A stretch of DNA of 64,000 bases, from the NCBI RefSeq assembly GCF_002850745.1, contig NZ_KZ559475.1:176203-240202 (forward strand), given 5' to 3'. This DNA comes from Nonomuraea indica (GTDB lineage Bacteria; Actinomycetota; Actinomycetes; Streptosporangiales; Streptosporangiaceae). The notes under the pieces were generated by a model. It worked only from the letters and a program-made list of their open reading frames with translations. It was not told where the DNA came from and searched no databases. The translations under genes and the position numbers were made by a program. The stretch's first letter is position 1. Each line of letters opens with the position of its first letter. This document shows positions 16,327 through 25,805 of this stretch, piece after piece.

Positions 16327-16366
16327 CCGGCCACTGTAGAGGATCTCCGTCCGGCGCCCGTGGCGG

Positions 16367-16519
16367 GCCTGGCCTGCGGCATGGCCTGGCTTGTGGCATG
16401 GCCTGGCTTGTCGTGTGGCCTGGCTTGCGGTCCGGCCTGGCTTGCGGTCCGGCCTGGCTTGTGGTGCGGCCTGGGTTGTGGTGTGGCGCGGGTTGCGGTG
16501 CGGCCGGGTTTCCGGCACG
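16367..16519. repeat. Nine-copy 17-base tandem repeat
   Basis: Nine consecutive 17-base units with the consensus gcctggcttgtggtgcg fill most of the space between tenA and the TIGR03118 gene, with copies diverging toward the right end. Because 17 is not a multiple of three, the array is unlikely to be coding. It lies upstream of tenA on the minus strand and downstream of the neighbour. Confidence 0.85.
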
Positions 16520-16565
16520 GCCGCGCCGACCGTACCGGAAACGTCGGTGCCCGCGCCGGGAGCCG

Positions 16566-17681
16566 TCAGTAGCCGCCGTACGGTGATCCGCTCGACGACC
16601 TGGCGGGCGAGGTCGGCGAGGCGGAGGGCGAGGAGGACGGCGAGGCCGCCCGCGAGCCGCCCGATCCGGCCGGCCTGATCAGTCCCAGCAGGCCGTGCTT
16701 GCCGCCGTCGCTGCCGGCCGCGAACCACAGCGCGTCGTCGCCGCCGTTCTCCGCGGTGCCCACCTCCAGGTCCCACAGGCCGGGCAGCCTGATGGGACGG
16801 CCGTCCGGGCCGCGCAGCGCGCCCAGGTGGCGGCCCTGCCGGTAGGCGTGGACGGTGCCGTCGCCGAAGTTGCCGACCAGCAGCGCCCCGGCGTACGCGC
16901 CCCGCGGCGCGGCGGTGATCGCCCACGGTGCGTTGAGCCCGGTGCGCGCGATGCGGCCGGTCAGCCGGCCCTCGCCGTTGAAGCGGCTGACGAACCCCTT
17001 GCCGGCGCCCGGGACCGACTTGCCGGTCCGCGGGTCGCGCAGCGCGTACGCCACCCAGATGTTGCCGTTGGCGACCGCGACGTTGAACGGCGAGTAGTTC
17101 GACGGGAGCTCGGGGTCGCGGAACTGCCAGCGCTTGAGGCGCATCCGCTCGAAGTCGGAGTTCCAGGCGTGGATCCGCCCGCCCGCGAAGTCGGCGGCCA
17201 GCAGGTAGTCCTGGTCCTCGGTCTGCACGAGGGCGAGGCCCTTGTAGTCGGCGCCCCGGGTGAACGCCGCGATCACCGCGTTCTTCGGGTCGGCCTCGGC
17301 GTTCCAGCCGGTGATCGCCCCGCTGGGGCTGGCGAAGATGAACGTGGCGGGCTTGCCCTTGACGGTGAACCCCTCGGTGGGGTTGTGCACCTGCCCGGTC
17401 GGCGCGCCGCCCGGGATGGCGACCTCCGTCCGCTCCTTCCTGCCGGTGCCGGAGTACACGGTGGCGGTGCCGGTGCCCGTGCCGGACACCCACAGCGTCT
17501 TGCCCATGGCCAGCCCCCACGGGTTGACCAGCTTGGAGTCGGTGACCGGGGCCCTGCCCCTGACGTCGGAGACCAGGTTCACGACCTCGTACCGGGGCCG
17601 CGGGGTGGCGTGTGCGGGGGTGGCGAGCGTGGCGCCCAGAACGACCCCAACAGCGCAGAGTGTGATGATGCGTGGCCGCAT
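16566..17681 (-). CDS. Secreted TIGR03118-family protein (beta-propeller-like)
   Basis: The 371-residue protein has a Sec signal peptide ([20 protein letters not shown], cleavage near residue 26). The mature part fits the TIGR03118 family: [24 protein letters not shown] at the start, then repeated strand motifs such as [32 protein letters not shown] and [14 protein letters not shown], as in a propeller. A Ser/Pro tail ([14 protein letters not shown]) ends the protein. The function of the family is not established. It is divergent from the polyphosphate glucokinase gene. Confidence 0.85.
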   Translation of the reverse strand: MRPRIITLCAVGVVLGATLATPAHATPRPRYEVVNLVSDVRGRAPVTDSKLVNPWGLAMGKTLWVSGTGTGTATVYSGTGRKERTEVAIPGGAPTGQVHNPTEGFTVKGKPATFIFASPSGAITGWNAEADPKNAVIAAFTRGADYKGLALVQTEDQDYLLAADFAGGRIHAWNSDFERMRLKRWQFRDPELPSNYSPFNVAVANGNIWVAYALRDPRTGKSVPGAGKGFVSRFNGEGRLTGRIARTGLNAPWAITAAPRGAYAGALLVGNFGDGTVHAYRQGRHLGALRGPDGRPIRLPGLWDLEVGTAENGGDDALWFAAGSDGGKHGLLGLIRPAGSGGSRAASPSSSPSASPTSPARSSSGSPYGGY

Positions 17682-17804
17682 CCTTGCCTCCTTGTTAGCG
17701 CTTGTGACGCGAGATACGCGGGAGCCGGGTCGCCAGGTTCAGTTAAGGTCCGGAAATATCGGCCGATACGTTTCTTGCGGGCCGTCTGCGGGAGAGGAAC
17801 GGAC

Positions 17805-18611
17805 ATGAATGTGCTGGGAATCGACATCGGAGGCTCCGGGATCAAAGGGGCGCCCGTCGACACGACGACGGGACGGCTCGTCGCCGAGCGCCACCGCATT
17901 CCCACGCCGCAGCCGGCCGGGCCGGGTCCCGTCGCCGAGGTGGTCCGCGCGCTGGCCGCCCACTTCTCGTGGACGGGTCCGGTGGGGGTGACCTTTCCCG
18001 GGGTCGTGCGCGACGGCGTGGTCATGACGGCGGCGAACGTCGACCGCTCGTGGATCGGCGTGGACGCGGGCGAGCTGTTCGGCGGCGCCGCGGTGCTCAA
18101 CGACGCCGACGCGGCCGGCATCGCCGAGATGACGTTCGGCGAGGGCAGAGGCCGGCGCGGCACCGTGCTCATGCTGACGTTCGGCACGGGCATCGGCAGC
18201 GCCCTCTTCGTGGACGGCGTCCTCGTGCCCAACACCGAGTTCGGCCATCTGGAGCTGCACGGCAAGGAGGCCGAGCACCGCGCCTCCGACCGGGCCCGCG
18301 AGGAGCACGACCTGAGCTGGGAGAAGTGGGCCGAGCGGGTGGAGGAGTACCTCCGGCACATGGAGATGCTGCTGTCGCCCGCGCTGATCGTGGTTGGCGG
18401 CGGCGTCAGCAAGAAGGCGGCCAAGTGGCTGCCGCACATCCGCCTCGACACGCCCGTCGTGCCGGCCGCGCTGCAGAACGAGGCGGGCATCATCGGCGCC
18501 GCCCAGACAGCCGCCCAGATAGCCGCCCAGGCGGGCGGCGGCCGGGCGGGCGTCCGGACGGCCGCTGGGGCCGGCCCAGGCGCTCCGGCGCAGTCGCCGG
18601 GCGACCGCTGA
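17805..18611 (+). CDS. ppgK: Polyphosphate glucokinase (ROK family)
   Basis: The 268-residue protein matches the actinobacterial polyphosphate glucokinase: N-terminal phosphate-binding [24 protein letters not shown], glucose-site region [11 protein letters not shown], and second phosphate loop [12 protein letters not shown], followed by [16 protein letters not shown]. It phosphorylates glucose with polyphosphate or ATP in the cytoplasm. The ATG at 17805 has GGAGAGG upstream and the protein length is typical; the last ~30 residues are Ala/Gly-rich and variable. Confidence 0.93.
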   Translation: MNVLGIDIGGSGIKGAPVDTTTGRLVAERHRIPTPQPAGPGPVAEVVRALAAHFSWTGPVGVTFPGVVRDGVVMTAANVDRSWIGVDAGELFGGAAVLNDADAAGIAEMTFGEGRGRRGTVLMLTFGTGIGSALFVDGVLVPNTEFGHLELHGKEAEHRASDRAREEHDLSWEKWAERVEEYLRHMEMLLSPALIVVGGGVSKKAAKWLPHIRLDTPVVPAALQNEAGIIGAAQTAAQIAAQAGGGRAGVRTAAGAGPGAPAQSPGDR

Positions 18612-19023
18612 CCTGCAAGATCGAAAAAGTCGTCCCGGAGGGCAACCACGGGGCGTCCTGGGGAGTCCAATCAGAGACCGCGACCGTCCACGACGACGAC
18701 TCTGGGGAGAGTGGGCCCGCCGTGGGCGGTCGCGGTGCCCACCCCACACCCCACGGCCGCACCCCCACGGCCGCACCCCCACGGCCGCACCCCCACGGCC
18801 GCACCCCCACGGCCGCACCCCCACCCAGGCACCCCACCCCGGCGGCCCCACCCCCGGAACCGCCGGGCACCGCCGCTCGCCGGTGTCCGCGGCGCAGGGC
18901 GCGATGCGGCGACGGGTGTACTCCGGATGGCGTAGAACGGCCCGCGGTCATCCCGGCGTGGTACGCCAGGTCTCTCCTCCGGGGTGACGACCCGAAGCGG
19001 TGCGCCGGAGGACGATCACGTCC
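18612..19023. other. 412-base intergenic region, no gene seen
   Basis: No convincing coding frame is present between ppgK and the small membrane protein gene. The middle is occupied by a 14-base tandem repeat (18753-18822) in C-rich DNA continuing to about 18860. A GGAGG near 19007-19011 is the likely ribosome binding site of the next gene. The promoter for the next two genes is probably in 18880-19000, but no clear hexamers are visible. Confidence 0.6.
18753..18822. repeat. Five-copy 14-base tandem repeat
   Basis: Five exact copies of acggccgcaccccc lie head to tail downstream of ppgK. The copies are identical, which suggests recent slippage. The unit is strongly strand-asymmetric (C-rich on plus). 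Confidence 0.9.
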
Positions 19024-19410
19024 ATGACAGCCACCGACAAGTCACCGACGTTCCTGCGCATCGCGCTCCTCCTGCAGACCCTGGCGCTCCTCCTCCAGGC
19101 GGTCACCGCCGGGCTGCTGCTGTCCTCGCCGGGCGGGCGGGCCGCGCACGCCGCCTCGGCGATCGCCGTGGCGGTCACGGTGCTGCTGCACCTGGTGGCC
19201 GCGCTCGTCATCCGGCGCCGGGACGTCATCCTGCCCGCCGTCGGCATGCTGGTCATGACGCTGGCGCAGATGGCGCTGGGCATGGCGCACCAGAAGACGC
19301 TGCACGTCCCGCTCGGCGTGCTGATGTTCGGCGGGAGCATGCTGCAGCTCGCCCGGGTCTGGGCCGGCCGCCGTGGCGCCGCCTCCACGGCCACCGCGGC
19401 GACGGCATGA
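19024..19410 (+). CDS. Small four-helix membrane protein
   Basis: The 128-residue protein has four hydrophobic segments: IALLLQTLALLLQAVTAGLL, ASAIAVAVTVLLHLVAALVI, VILPAVGMLVMTLAQMALG and LGVLMFGGSMLQLA. It has no known catalytic motif. Its stop overlaps the ATG of the multicopper oxidase gene (ATGA), so the two are coupled; it may be a membrane partner for that enzyme or for its redox chemistry. Family assignment is not possible from sequence alone. Confidence 0.7.
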   Translation: MTATDKSPTFLRIALLLQTLALLLQAVTAGLLLSSPGGRAAHAASAIAVAVTVLLHLVAALVIRRRDVILPAVGMLVMTLAQMALGMAHQKTLHVPLGVLMFGGSMLQLARVWAGRRGAASTATAATA

Positions 19411-20867
19411 GGGTGACCAGACGGCGGGCGCTGGGCTTGCTCGGCCTCGGCGCGGCGCTGACCGTCTCGGGATGCTCCCTCCTGGGCAGCACCCCGCTGC
19501 CCAGGATGCTGACGAGCACCGCGCCGCTGCCGGAGCCGTACACCGTGCCGCTGCCGCTGCCCGCGGTGGCGAAGCCCGGCCGGACCGACGCCACGACCGA
19601 CTACTACGAGCTGGTCCAGCGCGCCGCCGAGGTGGAGATCCTGCCCGGCCTGCGCACCCCGATCTGGGGGTACGACGGCAGCTTCCCCGGCCCGGCCATC
19701 CGGGCGCGCAGCGGCCGCCGGACGGTCGTGCGCGTCTCCAACGGGCTCGCCGTGCCGACGGTGACCCATCTGCACGGCGGGCACACCCCGCCGGAGTCGG
19801 ACGGGTTCCCCACCGACCTGGTCCAGCCGGGCGCACACCGCGACTACGTCTTCCCGCTGGAGCAACGCGCGGCCACGCTGTGGTACCACGACCATCGCAT
19901 GGACTTCACCGGGCCGCAGGTGTGGCGCGGGCTGGCCGGGTTCTTCCTGGTCGGCGACGACGAGGAGGCCGCGCTGCCGCTGCCGGCCGGCGAGCGCGAC
20001 GTGCCGCTGATGATCTGCGACCGCTCGTTCGACGCCGACGGCGCCATGCCCTACCCCGCCCGGCACGACGGGCCCGGCGCCCGCGAGGCGTTCATGGGCG
20101 GCGTGCTCGGCGACGTCATCCTCGTCAACGGCGCGCCCTGGCCGCGGCACGGCGTGGACCGGGCCCGCCACCGGTTGCGGCTGCTCAACGCCTCCAACGC
20201 GCGCACCTACGAGCTGGCCCTCTCGCCCGGCGGCAGGCTGATCCGGATCGGCGGCGACGGCGGGCTGCTCGCGGCCCCGGTACCGGCCGACCGGGTCCGG
20301 CTGGCGCCGGGCGAGCGCGCGGACGTGGTCGTCGACTTCGCCGCCTACCGGGTGGGCGAGCAGGTCGAGCTGCGCAACCTCCTGGGCGAGGGCGCCCAGG
20401 CGCGGGTGATGCGCTTCGTCGTGGAGCGTGACGCGCGCGACGACTCGGCGGTCCCGCGGACGCTCTCCCGGGTCGAGCGCCTCGACCCGGCCAGGGCCGC
20501 GGTGACGCGCGACTTCGAGTTCACCAGCGGCGACCTGCACGGCCACACCGGCTGGCTGATCAACGGCAAGCCCTTCGACGCCCGCCGCGCCGACGCCCGG
20601 CCGAAGCTCGGCCAGGTCGAGATCTGGCGGCTGACCAGCGACGTCGCCCACCCGGTGCATCTGCATCTGGACCACTTCCAGGTGCTGTCCGTCGCCGGCG
20701 AGCGCCGCGCCGGTCCACCCGAGTGGAAGGACACCATCGAGCTGAGGGAGGCGCAGACGGTCGAGATCGTCACCCGGTTCACCGGCTACCGCGGCCGGTA
20801 CGTCATGCACTGCCACAACCTGGAGCACGAGGACATGGCGATGATGAGCACCTTCGAGGTGGTGTGA
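19407..20867 (+). CDS. Multicopper oxidase, Tat-exported lipoprotein
   Basis: The 486-residue protein starts with a twin-Arg signal (TRRRALGLLGLGAALTV) and a lipobox (VSGC), so it is likely exported folded by Tat and lipid-anchored. All four copper motifs are present: HLHGG, YHDHRMDF, HPVHLHLDHFQV and, at the C-terminus, MHCHNLEHEDMAMM, which carries the His-Cys-His bridge of type 1 and trinuclear copper. Such CueO/bilirubin oxidase-like enzymes oxidise phenols, metals or tetrapyrroles with O2. The start overlaps the preceding membrane protein gene. Confidence 0.93.
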   Translation: MRVTRRRALGLLGLGAALTVSGCSLLGSTPLPRMLTSTAPLPEPYTVPLPLPAVAKPGRTDATTDYYELVQRAAEVEILPGLRTPIWGYDGSFPGPAIRARSGRRTVVRVSNGLAVPTVTHLHGGHTPPESDGFPTDLVQPGAHRDYVFPLEQRAATLWYHDHRMDFTGPQVWRGLAGFFLVGDDEEAALPLPAGERDVPLMICDRSFDADGAMPYPARHDGPGAREAFMGGVLGDVILVNGAPWPRHGVDRARHRLRLLNASNARTYELALSPGGRLIRIGGDGGLLAAPVPADRVRLAPGERADVVVDFAAYRVGEQVELRNLLGEGAQARVMRFVVERDARDDSAVPRTLSRVERLDPARAAVTRDFEFTSGDLHGHTGWLINGKPFDARRADARPKLGQVEIWRLTSDVAHPVHLHLDHFQVLSVAGERRAGPPEWKDTIELREAQTVEIVTRFTGYRGRYVMHCHNLEHEDMAMMSTFEVV

Positions 20868-21108
20868 CGGCCGATCTCTCCGCCCTCTGACCGGCCGCGC
20901 GGGCGCCGACGGTCGAGGTCCAGACGGTCGAGGTCCACCTGTTCGCGCCGCTCGCCGGCGGCGGGAGGGTGTGCCGGGCCGGTCCGTCAGCCGGACGGTG
21001 ACCGGGGAGGAGCGACCGTAGGCGTTATTGGGATGCGGCCGGGCGGGTGGTCGGGCAGCATGGTGCGTTGGCTCCGGCCGCGCGGGGCTCAAATATCCTG
21101 AAAGCAGT

Positions 21109-24100
21109 ATGGGAACCTCTGCGTTGTCCTCTCCACTCACCGAGCTCCAGTCCCGCCTGCCCGAGCTCATGCCCCGTGACCAGCGCCGGCTGCGCCGCCG
21201 GCTCGACGGCGCGCGCCGCGTGCGCTCCCGCGAAGCGCGGGAGAAGATCGCCGCGGAGATCCTCGCCGAGGTGGAGCGGGCCGAGCAACGGCTGGCCCGC
21301 CGCCGCGAAGCCGTCCCGGTGGTGAAATATCCCGACAACCTGCCGGTCTCGCAGCGCAAGGACGACATCCTCGACGCCATCCGCGACCACCAGGTCGTGA
21401 TCATCGCCGGTGAGACCGGCTCCGGCAAGACCACCCAGATCCCCAAGATCTGCCTGGAGCTGGGCCGCGGCGTGCGCGGCCTGATCGGCCACACCCAGCC
21501 GCGCCGCATCGCCGCCCGCACGGTCGCCGAGCGCATCGCCGAGGAGCTCGGCACCGACCTCGGCGAGGTCGTCGGCTACAAGGTGCGCTTCACCGACCAG
21601 GCGAGCGACCGCACGCTGGTCAAGCTGATGACCGACGGCATCCTGCTCGCCGAGCTGCAGCACGACCGGCTGCTGGAGCAGTACGACACCCTCATCATCG
21701 ACGAGGCGCACGAGCGCAGCCTCAACATCGACTTCATCCTCGGCTACGTCAAGCAGCTCCTGCCCAGGCGTCCCGACCTCAAGGTCGTCATCACCAGCGC
21801 CACGATCGACCCCGAGCGGTTCTCCCGCCACTTCGGCGACGCCCCGATCATCGAGGTCTCCGGCCGCACCTACCCCGTCGAGGTCCGCTACCGGCCGCTC
21901 GGCGACGACGACGACCAGACGCAGGGCATCGTCGAGGCGTGCCGCGAGCTGGCCGGTGAGGGCCCGGGCGACGTCCTCGTCTTCCTCAGCGGCGAACGCG
22001 AGATCCGCGACGCGGCCGACGCGCTGGTCAAGGCCGACTTCCGCAACACCGAGGTGCTGCCGCTCTACGCCCGGCTCAGCGCGGCCGAGCAGCACCGCGT
22101 CTTCCAGAGTCACACCGGCCGGCGCATCGTGCTGGCCACCAACGTGGCCGAGACGTCGTTGACCGTCCCCGGCATCAAGTACGTCGTCGACCCCGGCTAC
22201 GCCCGCATCTCCCGCTACAGCCACCGCACCAAGGTGCAGCGCCTGCCCATCGAGGCGATCTCGCAGGCCAGCGCCAACCAGCGCAAGGGCCGCTCGGGCC
22301 GCACCTCCGACGGCATCTGCATCCGGCTGTACGAGGAGGAGGACTTCCTCAGCCGGCCGGAGTTCACCGACCCCGAGATCCTGCGCACCAACCTCGCCTC
22401 GGTCATCCTGCAGATGACCTCGATCGGGCTGGGCGACATCGAGGCGTTCCCGTTCGTCGAGCCGCCGGACCGCCGCCAGGTGCGCGACGGCGTCAACCTG
22501 CTGCACGAGCTGGGCGCGTTCGACGCGCAGGGCCGGCTCACCCCCGTCGGCCGGCGGCTCGCCACCCTGCCGGTCGACCCGCGCCTGGGCCGCATGGTGC
22601 TGGAGGCCGAGAAGAACGGCTGCCTGCGCGAGGTGATGGTGATCGCCGCCGCGCTGTCCATCCAGGACCCGCGCGAGCGTCCGGCCGACAAGCAGCAGCA
22701 GGCCGACGAGAAGCACCGGCGCTTCGCCGACCCCGAGTCCGACTTCCTGACCTACGTCAACCTCTGGCACTACCTGCAGGACAAGCAGAGGGAGCTGTCC
22801 TCCAGCGCCTTCCGCAGGCTGTGCAAGGCGGAGTTCCTCAACTACCTGCGCGTGCGCGAGTGGCAGGACATCTACAGCCAGCTCCGCCAGGCGCTCGGCG
22901 CCCACCCCAACAGCGCGCCCGCCGACCCGCACAGCGTCCACGTGTCGCTGCTGGCCGGGCTGCTGTCGCACATCGGCGTCAAGGACGTCGTGGACAAGCA
23001 GCGGCCCTCCGACGGGCGCCGCCCCATCCAGGAGTACCTCGGCGCGCGGGGCGCCCGCTTCGCCGTCTTCCCCGGCTCGGCGCTGGCCAAGAAGCAGCCG
23101 CAGTGGGTGATGTCCGCCGAGCTCGTCGAGACCTCGCGGCTGTGGGCCCGGGTCAACGCCAAGATCGAGCCGGGCTGGGTCGAGCCGCTCGCCCAGCACC
23201 TCGTCAAACGCTCCTACTCCGAGCCCCACTGGGAGAAGGACCAGGGCGCGGTCATCGCGCTGGAGAAGGTCACCCTGTACGGGGTGCCGCTCGTCGTCGG
23301 CCGCAAGGTCAACTACGGCCGCATCGACCCGGAGCTGTCGCGCGAGCTGTTCATCAGGCACGCCCTCGTCCAGGGCGAGTGGGACAGCCACCACACCTTC
23401 CTGCGCGAGAACCGCCGGCTGCTGCAGGAGGTCGAGGAGCTCGAGAACCGAGCCCGCCGGCGCGACATCATGGTCGACGACGAGGCCCTGTTCGACTTCT
23501 ACGACCAGCGGGTGCCCGCCGAGGTGGTCTCCGCCCGGCACTTCGACTCCTGGTGGAAGAAGGCCAGGACCACCGATCCCGGGCTGCTCACGTTCTCGCC
23601 CGAGATGCTCGTCAACGAGGGCGCCGACGTCAGCACCCGCGACTACCCCGACACCTGGCGGCAGCTCGGCCAGCGGATGAAGCTGACCTACCAGTTCGAG
23701 CCCGGGGCCGACGCCGACGGTGTGACCGTGCACGTGCCGCTCCAGGTGCTCAATCAGGTCAGCTCCGAGGGGTTCGACTGGCAGATCCCCGGCCTGCGCG
23801 AGGAGCTGATCACCGAGCTGATCCGGTCGCTGCCCAAGCACCTGCGCCGCAACTTCGTGCCCGCCCCCGACTACGCCCGCCGGATTCTGGAGCACGTCCG
23901 CCAGGGCGGCGAGCCGCTGCTGGAGGCCGTCGAGCGGGAGCTGCTGCGGCTGACCGGCATCCGGGTGCCGCGTGACGCCTGGCAGCTCGACCAGGTGCCC
24001 GACCACCTGCGGATCACCTACCGGGTGATCGACGAGCGCAGGCGCACGGTCGCCGAGGACAAGGACCTCGACGCTCTCAAGCGCCGCCTGGCTCCCCGGC

Positions 24101-24981
24101 TGCGGCAGACGCTGTCGGCCGCCGGCGACGACCTGGAGCAGTCGGGCCTGCACACGTGGAGCATCGGCACCCTGCCCAAGGTGTTCGAGCAGGGCCGCAT
24201 GAAGGGCTACCCGGCGCTGGTGGACGACGGCGACGCGGTGTCCGTCAAGATCTTCGAGACGGAGGCGGAGCAGCGTCGTTCCCACTGGCCGGGCACCCGG
24301 CGCCTGCTGCTGCTGGGCGTCACCAACCCGGCCAGGTCGCTGCTCGGCGGCCTGTCCAACCAGGCCAAGCTGGCGCTGTCCCGCAGCCCGCACGGTGGCG
24401 CGGTGGCCCTGTTCGAGGACGTGGTCAACGCCGCGGTCGACAAGCTCATGCTCGACATGGGCGGCCCCGCCTGGGACCCGGCCGGGTTCGACCGCCTGCA
24501 CCGGCACGTCCGGGCCGAGCTGTACGACACGGCGGCCGAGGTGCTGGGCCGGGTGGAGCAGATCCTCGCCGTCTGGCACGCGATCGGCACCCGGCTGGGC
24601 GCGCTACGGCAGAGCGCCTCCACCGACGACGTCCGCGACCAGCTCGGCAGGCTCGTCCATCCCGGCTTCGTCACCGCGACCGGCCATCGCCGCCTTCCCG
24701 ACGTGCTGCGCTACCTGCGCGCGATCGAACGGCGCCTGGTCAAGCTGCCGGAGGAGCCGTGGCGCGACGAGGAGTGGATGGACCGGGTGCACAAGGTCGA
24801 GGACGACTACCACGACGTGCTGCAACGCCTGCACCCCGCCCGCCGCTCCGACCCCGACGTGACGGAGATCCGCTGGATGATCGAGGAGCTGCGGGTCAGC
24901 TTCTTCGCCCAGACGCTCGGCACGCCGACACCCGTCTCGGAGAAGCGCATCGCCAAGGCGATGGAGAAGCTCCTTCCCTGA
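21109..24981 (+). CDS. hrpA: ATP-dependent RNA helicase HrpA (DEAH-box)
   Basis: At 1290 residues this has the normal size of HrpA. Walker A is GETGSGKTTQ (about 101-110), the DEAH box starts at about 198 (IIDEAHERSLN), motif III is ITSAT, and motif VI is NQRKGRSGR. The helicase-associated and OB-fold regions follow, and the C-terminal ~600 residues are the long DUF3418 type extension found only in HrpA. It is predicted to remodel structured RNA or ribosome complexes. The frame opens at 21028, but I prefer the ATG at 21109, which gives the standard N-terminus (LTELQSRLPELMPRDQRRL). The stop codon is part of a 7-base tandem repeat. Confidence 0.95.
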   Translation: MGTSALSSPLTELQSRLPELMPRDQRRLRRRLDGARRVRSREAREKIAAEILAEVERAEQRLARRREAVPVVKYPDNLPVSQRKDDILDAIRDHQVVIIAGETGSGKTTQIPKICLELGRGVRGLIGHTQPRRIAARTVAERIAEELGTDLGEVVGYKVRFTDQASDRTLVKLMTDGILLAELQHDRLLEQYDTLIIDEAHERSLNIDFILGYVKQLLPRRPDLKVVITSATIDPERFSRHFGDAPIIEVSGRTYPVEVRYRPLGDDDDQTQGIVEACRELAGEGPGDVLVFLSGEREIRDAADALVKADFRNTEVLPLYARLSAAEQHRVFQSHTGRRIVLATNVAETSLTVPGIKYVVDPGYARISRYSHRTKVQRLPIEAISQASANQRKGRSGRTSDGICIRLYEEEDFLSRPEFTDPEILRTNLASVILQMTSIGLGDIEAFPFVEPPDRRQVRDGVNLLHELGAFDAQGRLTPVGRRLATLPVDPRLGRMVLEAEKNGCLREVMVIAAALSIQDPRERPADKQQQADEKHRRFADPESDFLTYVNLWHYLQDKQRELSSSAFRRLCKAEFLNYLRVREWQDIYSQLRQALGAHPNSAPADPHSVHVSLLAGLLSHIGVKDVVDKQRPSDGRRPIQEYLGARGARFAVFPGSALAKKQPQWVMSAELVETSRLWARVNAKIEPGWVEPLAQHLVKRSYSEPHWEKDQGAVIALEKVTLYGVPLVVGRKVNYGRIDPELSRELFIRHALVQGEWDSHHTFLRENRRLLQEVEELENRARRRDIMVDDEALFDFYDQRVPAEVVSARHFDSWWKKARTTDPGLLTFSPEMLVNEGADVSTRDYPDTWRQLGQRMKLTYQFEPGADADGVTVHVPLQVLNQVSSEGFDWQIPGLREELITELIRSLPKHLRRNFVPAPDYARRILEHVRQGGEPLLEAVERELLRLTGIRVPRDAWQLDQVPDHLRITYRVIDERRRTVAEDKDLDALKRRLAPRLRQTLSAAGDDLEQSGLHTWSIGTLPKVFEQGRMKGYPALVDDGDAVSVKIFETEAEQRRSHWPGTRRLLLLGVTNPARSLLGGLSNQAKLALSRSPHGGAVALFEDVVNAAVDKLMLDMGGPAWDPAGFDRLHRHVRAELYDTAAEVLGRVEQILAVWHAIGTRLGALRQSASTDDVRDQLGRLVHPGFVTATGHRRLPDVLRYLRAIERRLVKLPEEPWRDEEWMDRVHKVEDDYHDVLQRLHPARRSDPDVTEIRWMIEELRVSFFAQTLGTPTPVSEKRIAKAMEKLLP

Positions 24982-25054
24982 CGCCTGACCCCTGACCCCT
25001 GACCCCTGACCCCTGACCCCTGACGCCTGACGCCTGACGCCTGACGCCTGACCC
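24978..25054. repeat. Eleven-copy 7-base tandem repeat at the hrpA 3' end
   Basis: Eleven units of ctgaccc or ctgacgc run without a break from the hrpA stop codon; two further degenerate copies lie near 25073-25086. Each unit contains TGA, and because 7 is not divisible by three the array puts stops in all three plus-strand frames. Confidence 0.92.
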
Positions 25055-25181
25055 CGGCCTCGTCCCCTGGCTCCTGACCCCTGACCGTGCCCGCGGCCCG
25101 CCCGGCCGCCGCCGCGCGCGCGCGGGAGAGACCGCGCGGTCGACGGCGGGCAGGCCGGGGGAGGTCCGGCGGCGGAGCCGA

Positions 25182-25805
25182 TCAGCGCACCTCGCCGGAC
25201 CACTGCCACCGCCCTCGCGGCAGCCGGGCCAGGCCCGGAAGGGCGACGCGGCCGCACGCCCACAACAGCGTGAGCCCCGGCGCGTGGCCCGCCGGTGCCG
25301 CGGGGAACAGCCGCCCGACCACCGGCTCCGCCAGGTCGTCGGGCGGTGTCCAGCCGAAGCCGAGCGTGCGCGTCATGTCGTGGGCGTGCACGAGGATCTC
25401 CACGGCGGCCATCGCGGCGAAGCCCGTCCGGTCCGAGGCGCCCCACGGGTGGTACGCCCGCACCTCGGGCGCCGTGGCTCGCACGGTGTGCGACAGCAGG
25501 GTCGCCGCGATGGTGATCGACTCCAGGCGTTCGGCGACCGGAGCGTGCGGATCGGTGCCTGTGCGCAGCGCTATGTAGCGGTCCGCGGGCCGCGCGACGA
25601 GCAGCCCCGCGTACCCCATGACCCCCAGGGTGATGTGGTCGATCAGCTCCACCAGGCTCCAGCCGGTCTCGCCGGCCGGCCGTGACCAGTCCTGCTCCAG
25701 CCCCTTCTCCAGCAGGGGGAGCGCGTGGGCCGCGGCCGCGGTCGGCAGCTCGGGCCAGAGGGTCGTCACGGCGGTGGACTCCTTCGTCGGGATGCGGTCA
25801 GACAT
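25182..25805 (-). CDS. DinB-like / maleylpyruvate isomerase N-terminal domain protein
   Basis: The 207-residue protein matches the MDMPI/DinB four-helix family: residues near 38-75 contain DWSRPAGETGWSLVELIDHI and later AAVEILVHAHDMTRTLG, with the His residues expected to bind a metal. Family members are thiol-dependent (often mycothiol) enzymes; the substrate here is unknown. The gene overlaps the 3' end of the upstream ECF sigma gene by eight bases, so the two are coupled. ATG at 25805 is chosen; a GTG two codons upstream is possible. Confidence 0.75.
   Translation of the reverse strand: MSDRIPTKESTAVTTLWPELPTAAAAHALPLLEKGLEQDWSRPAGETGWSLVELIDHITLGVMGYAGLLVARPADRYIALRTGTDPHAPVAERLESITIAATLLSHTVRATAPEVRAYHPWGASDRTGFAAMAAVEILVHAHDMTRTLGFGWTPPDDLAEPVVGRLFPAAPAGHAPGLTLLWACGRVALPGLARLPRGRWQWSGEVR

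Noticed and set aside
16391-16678. Plus-strand coding frames through the 17-base repeat
   Set aside because: The period is not a multiple of three and the frames extend antisense into the TIGR03118 gene.
21025-24579. A 1184-codon open frame on the minus strand
   Set aside because: It is antisense to hrpA; long antisense frames are expected at this GC content. Its translation is Val/Gly/Asp/Gln-rich without domains.
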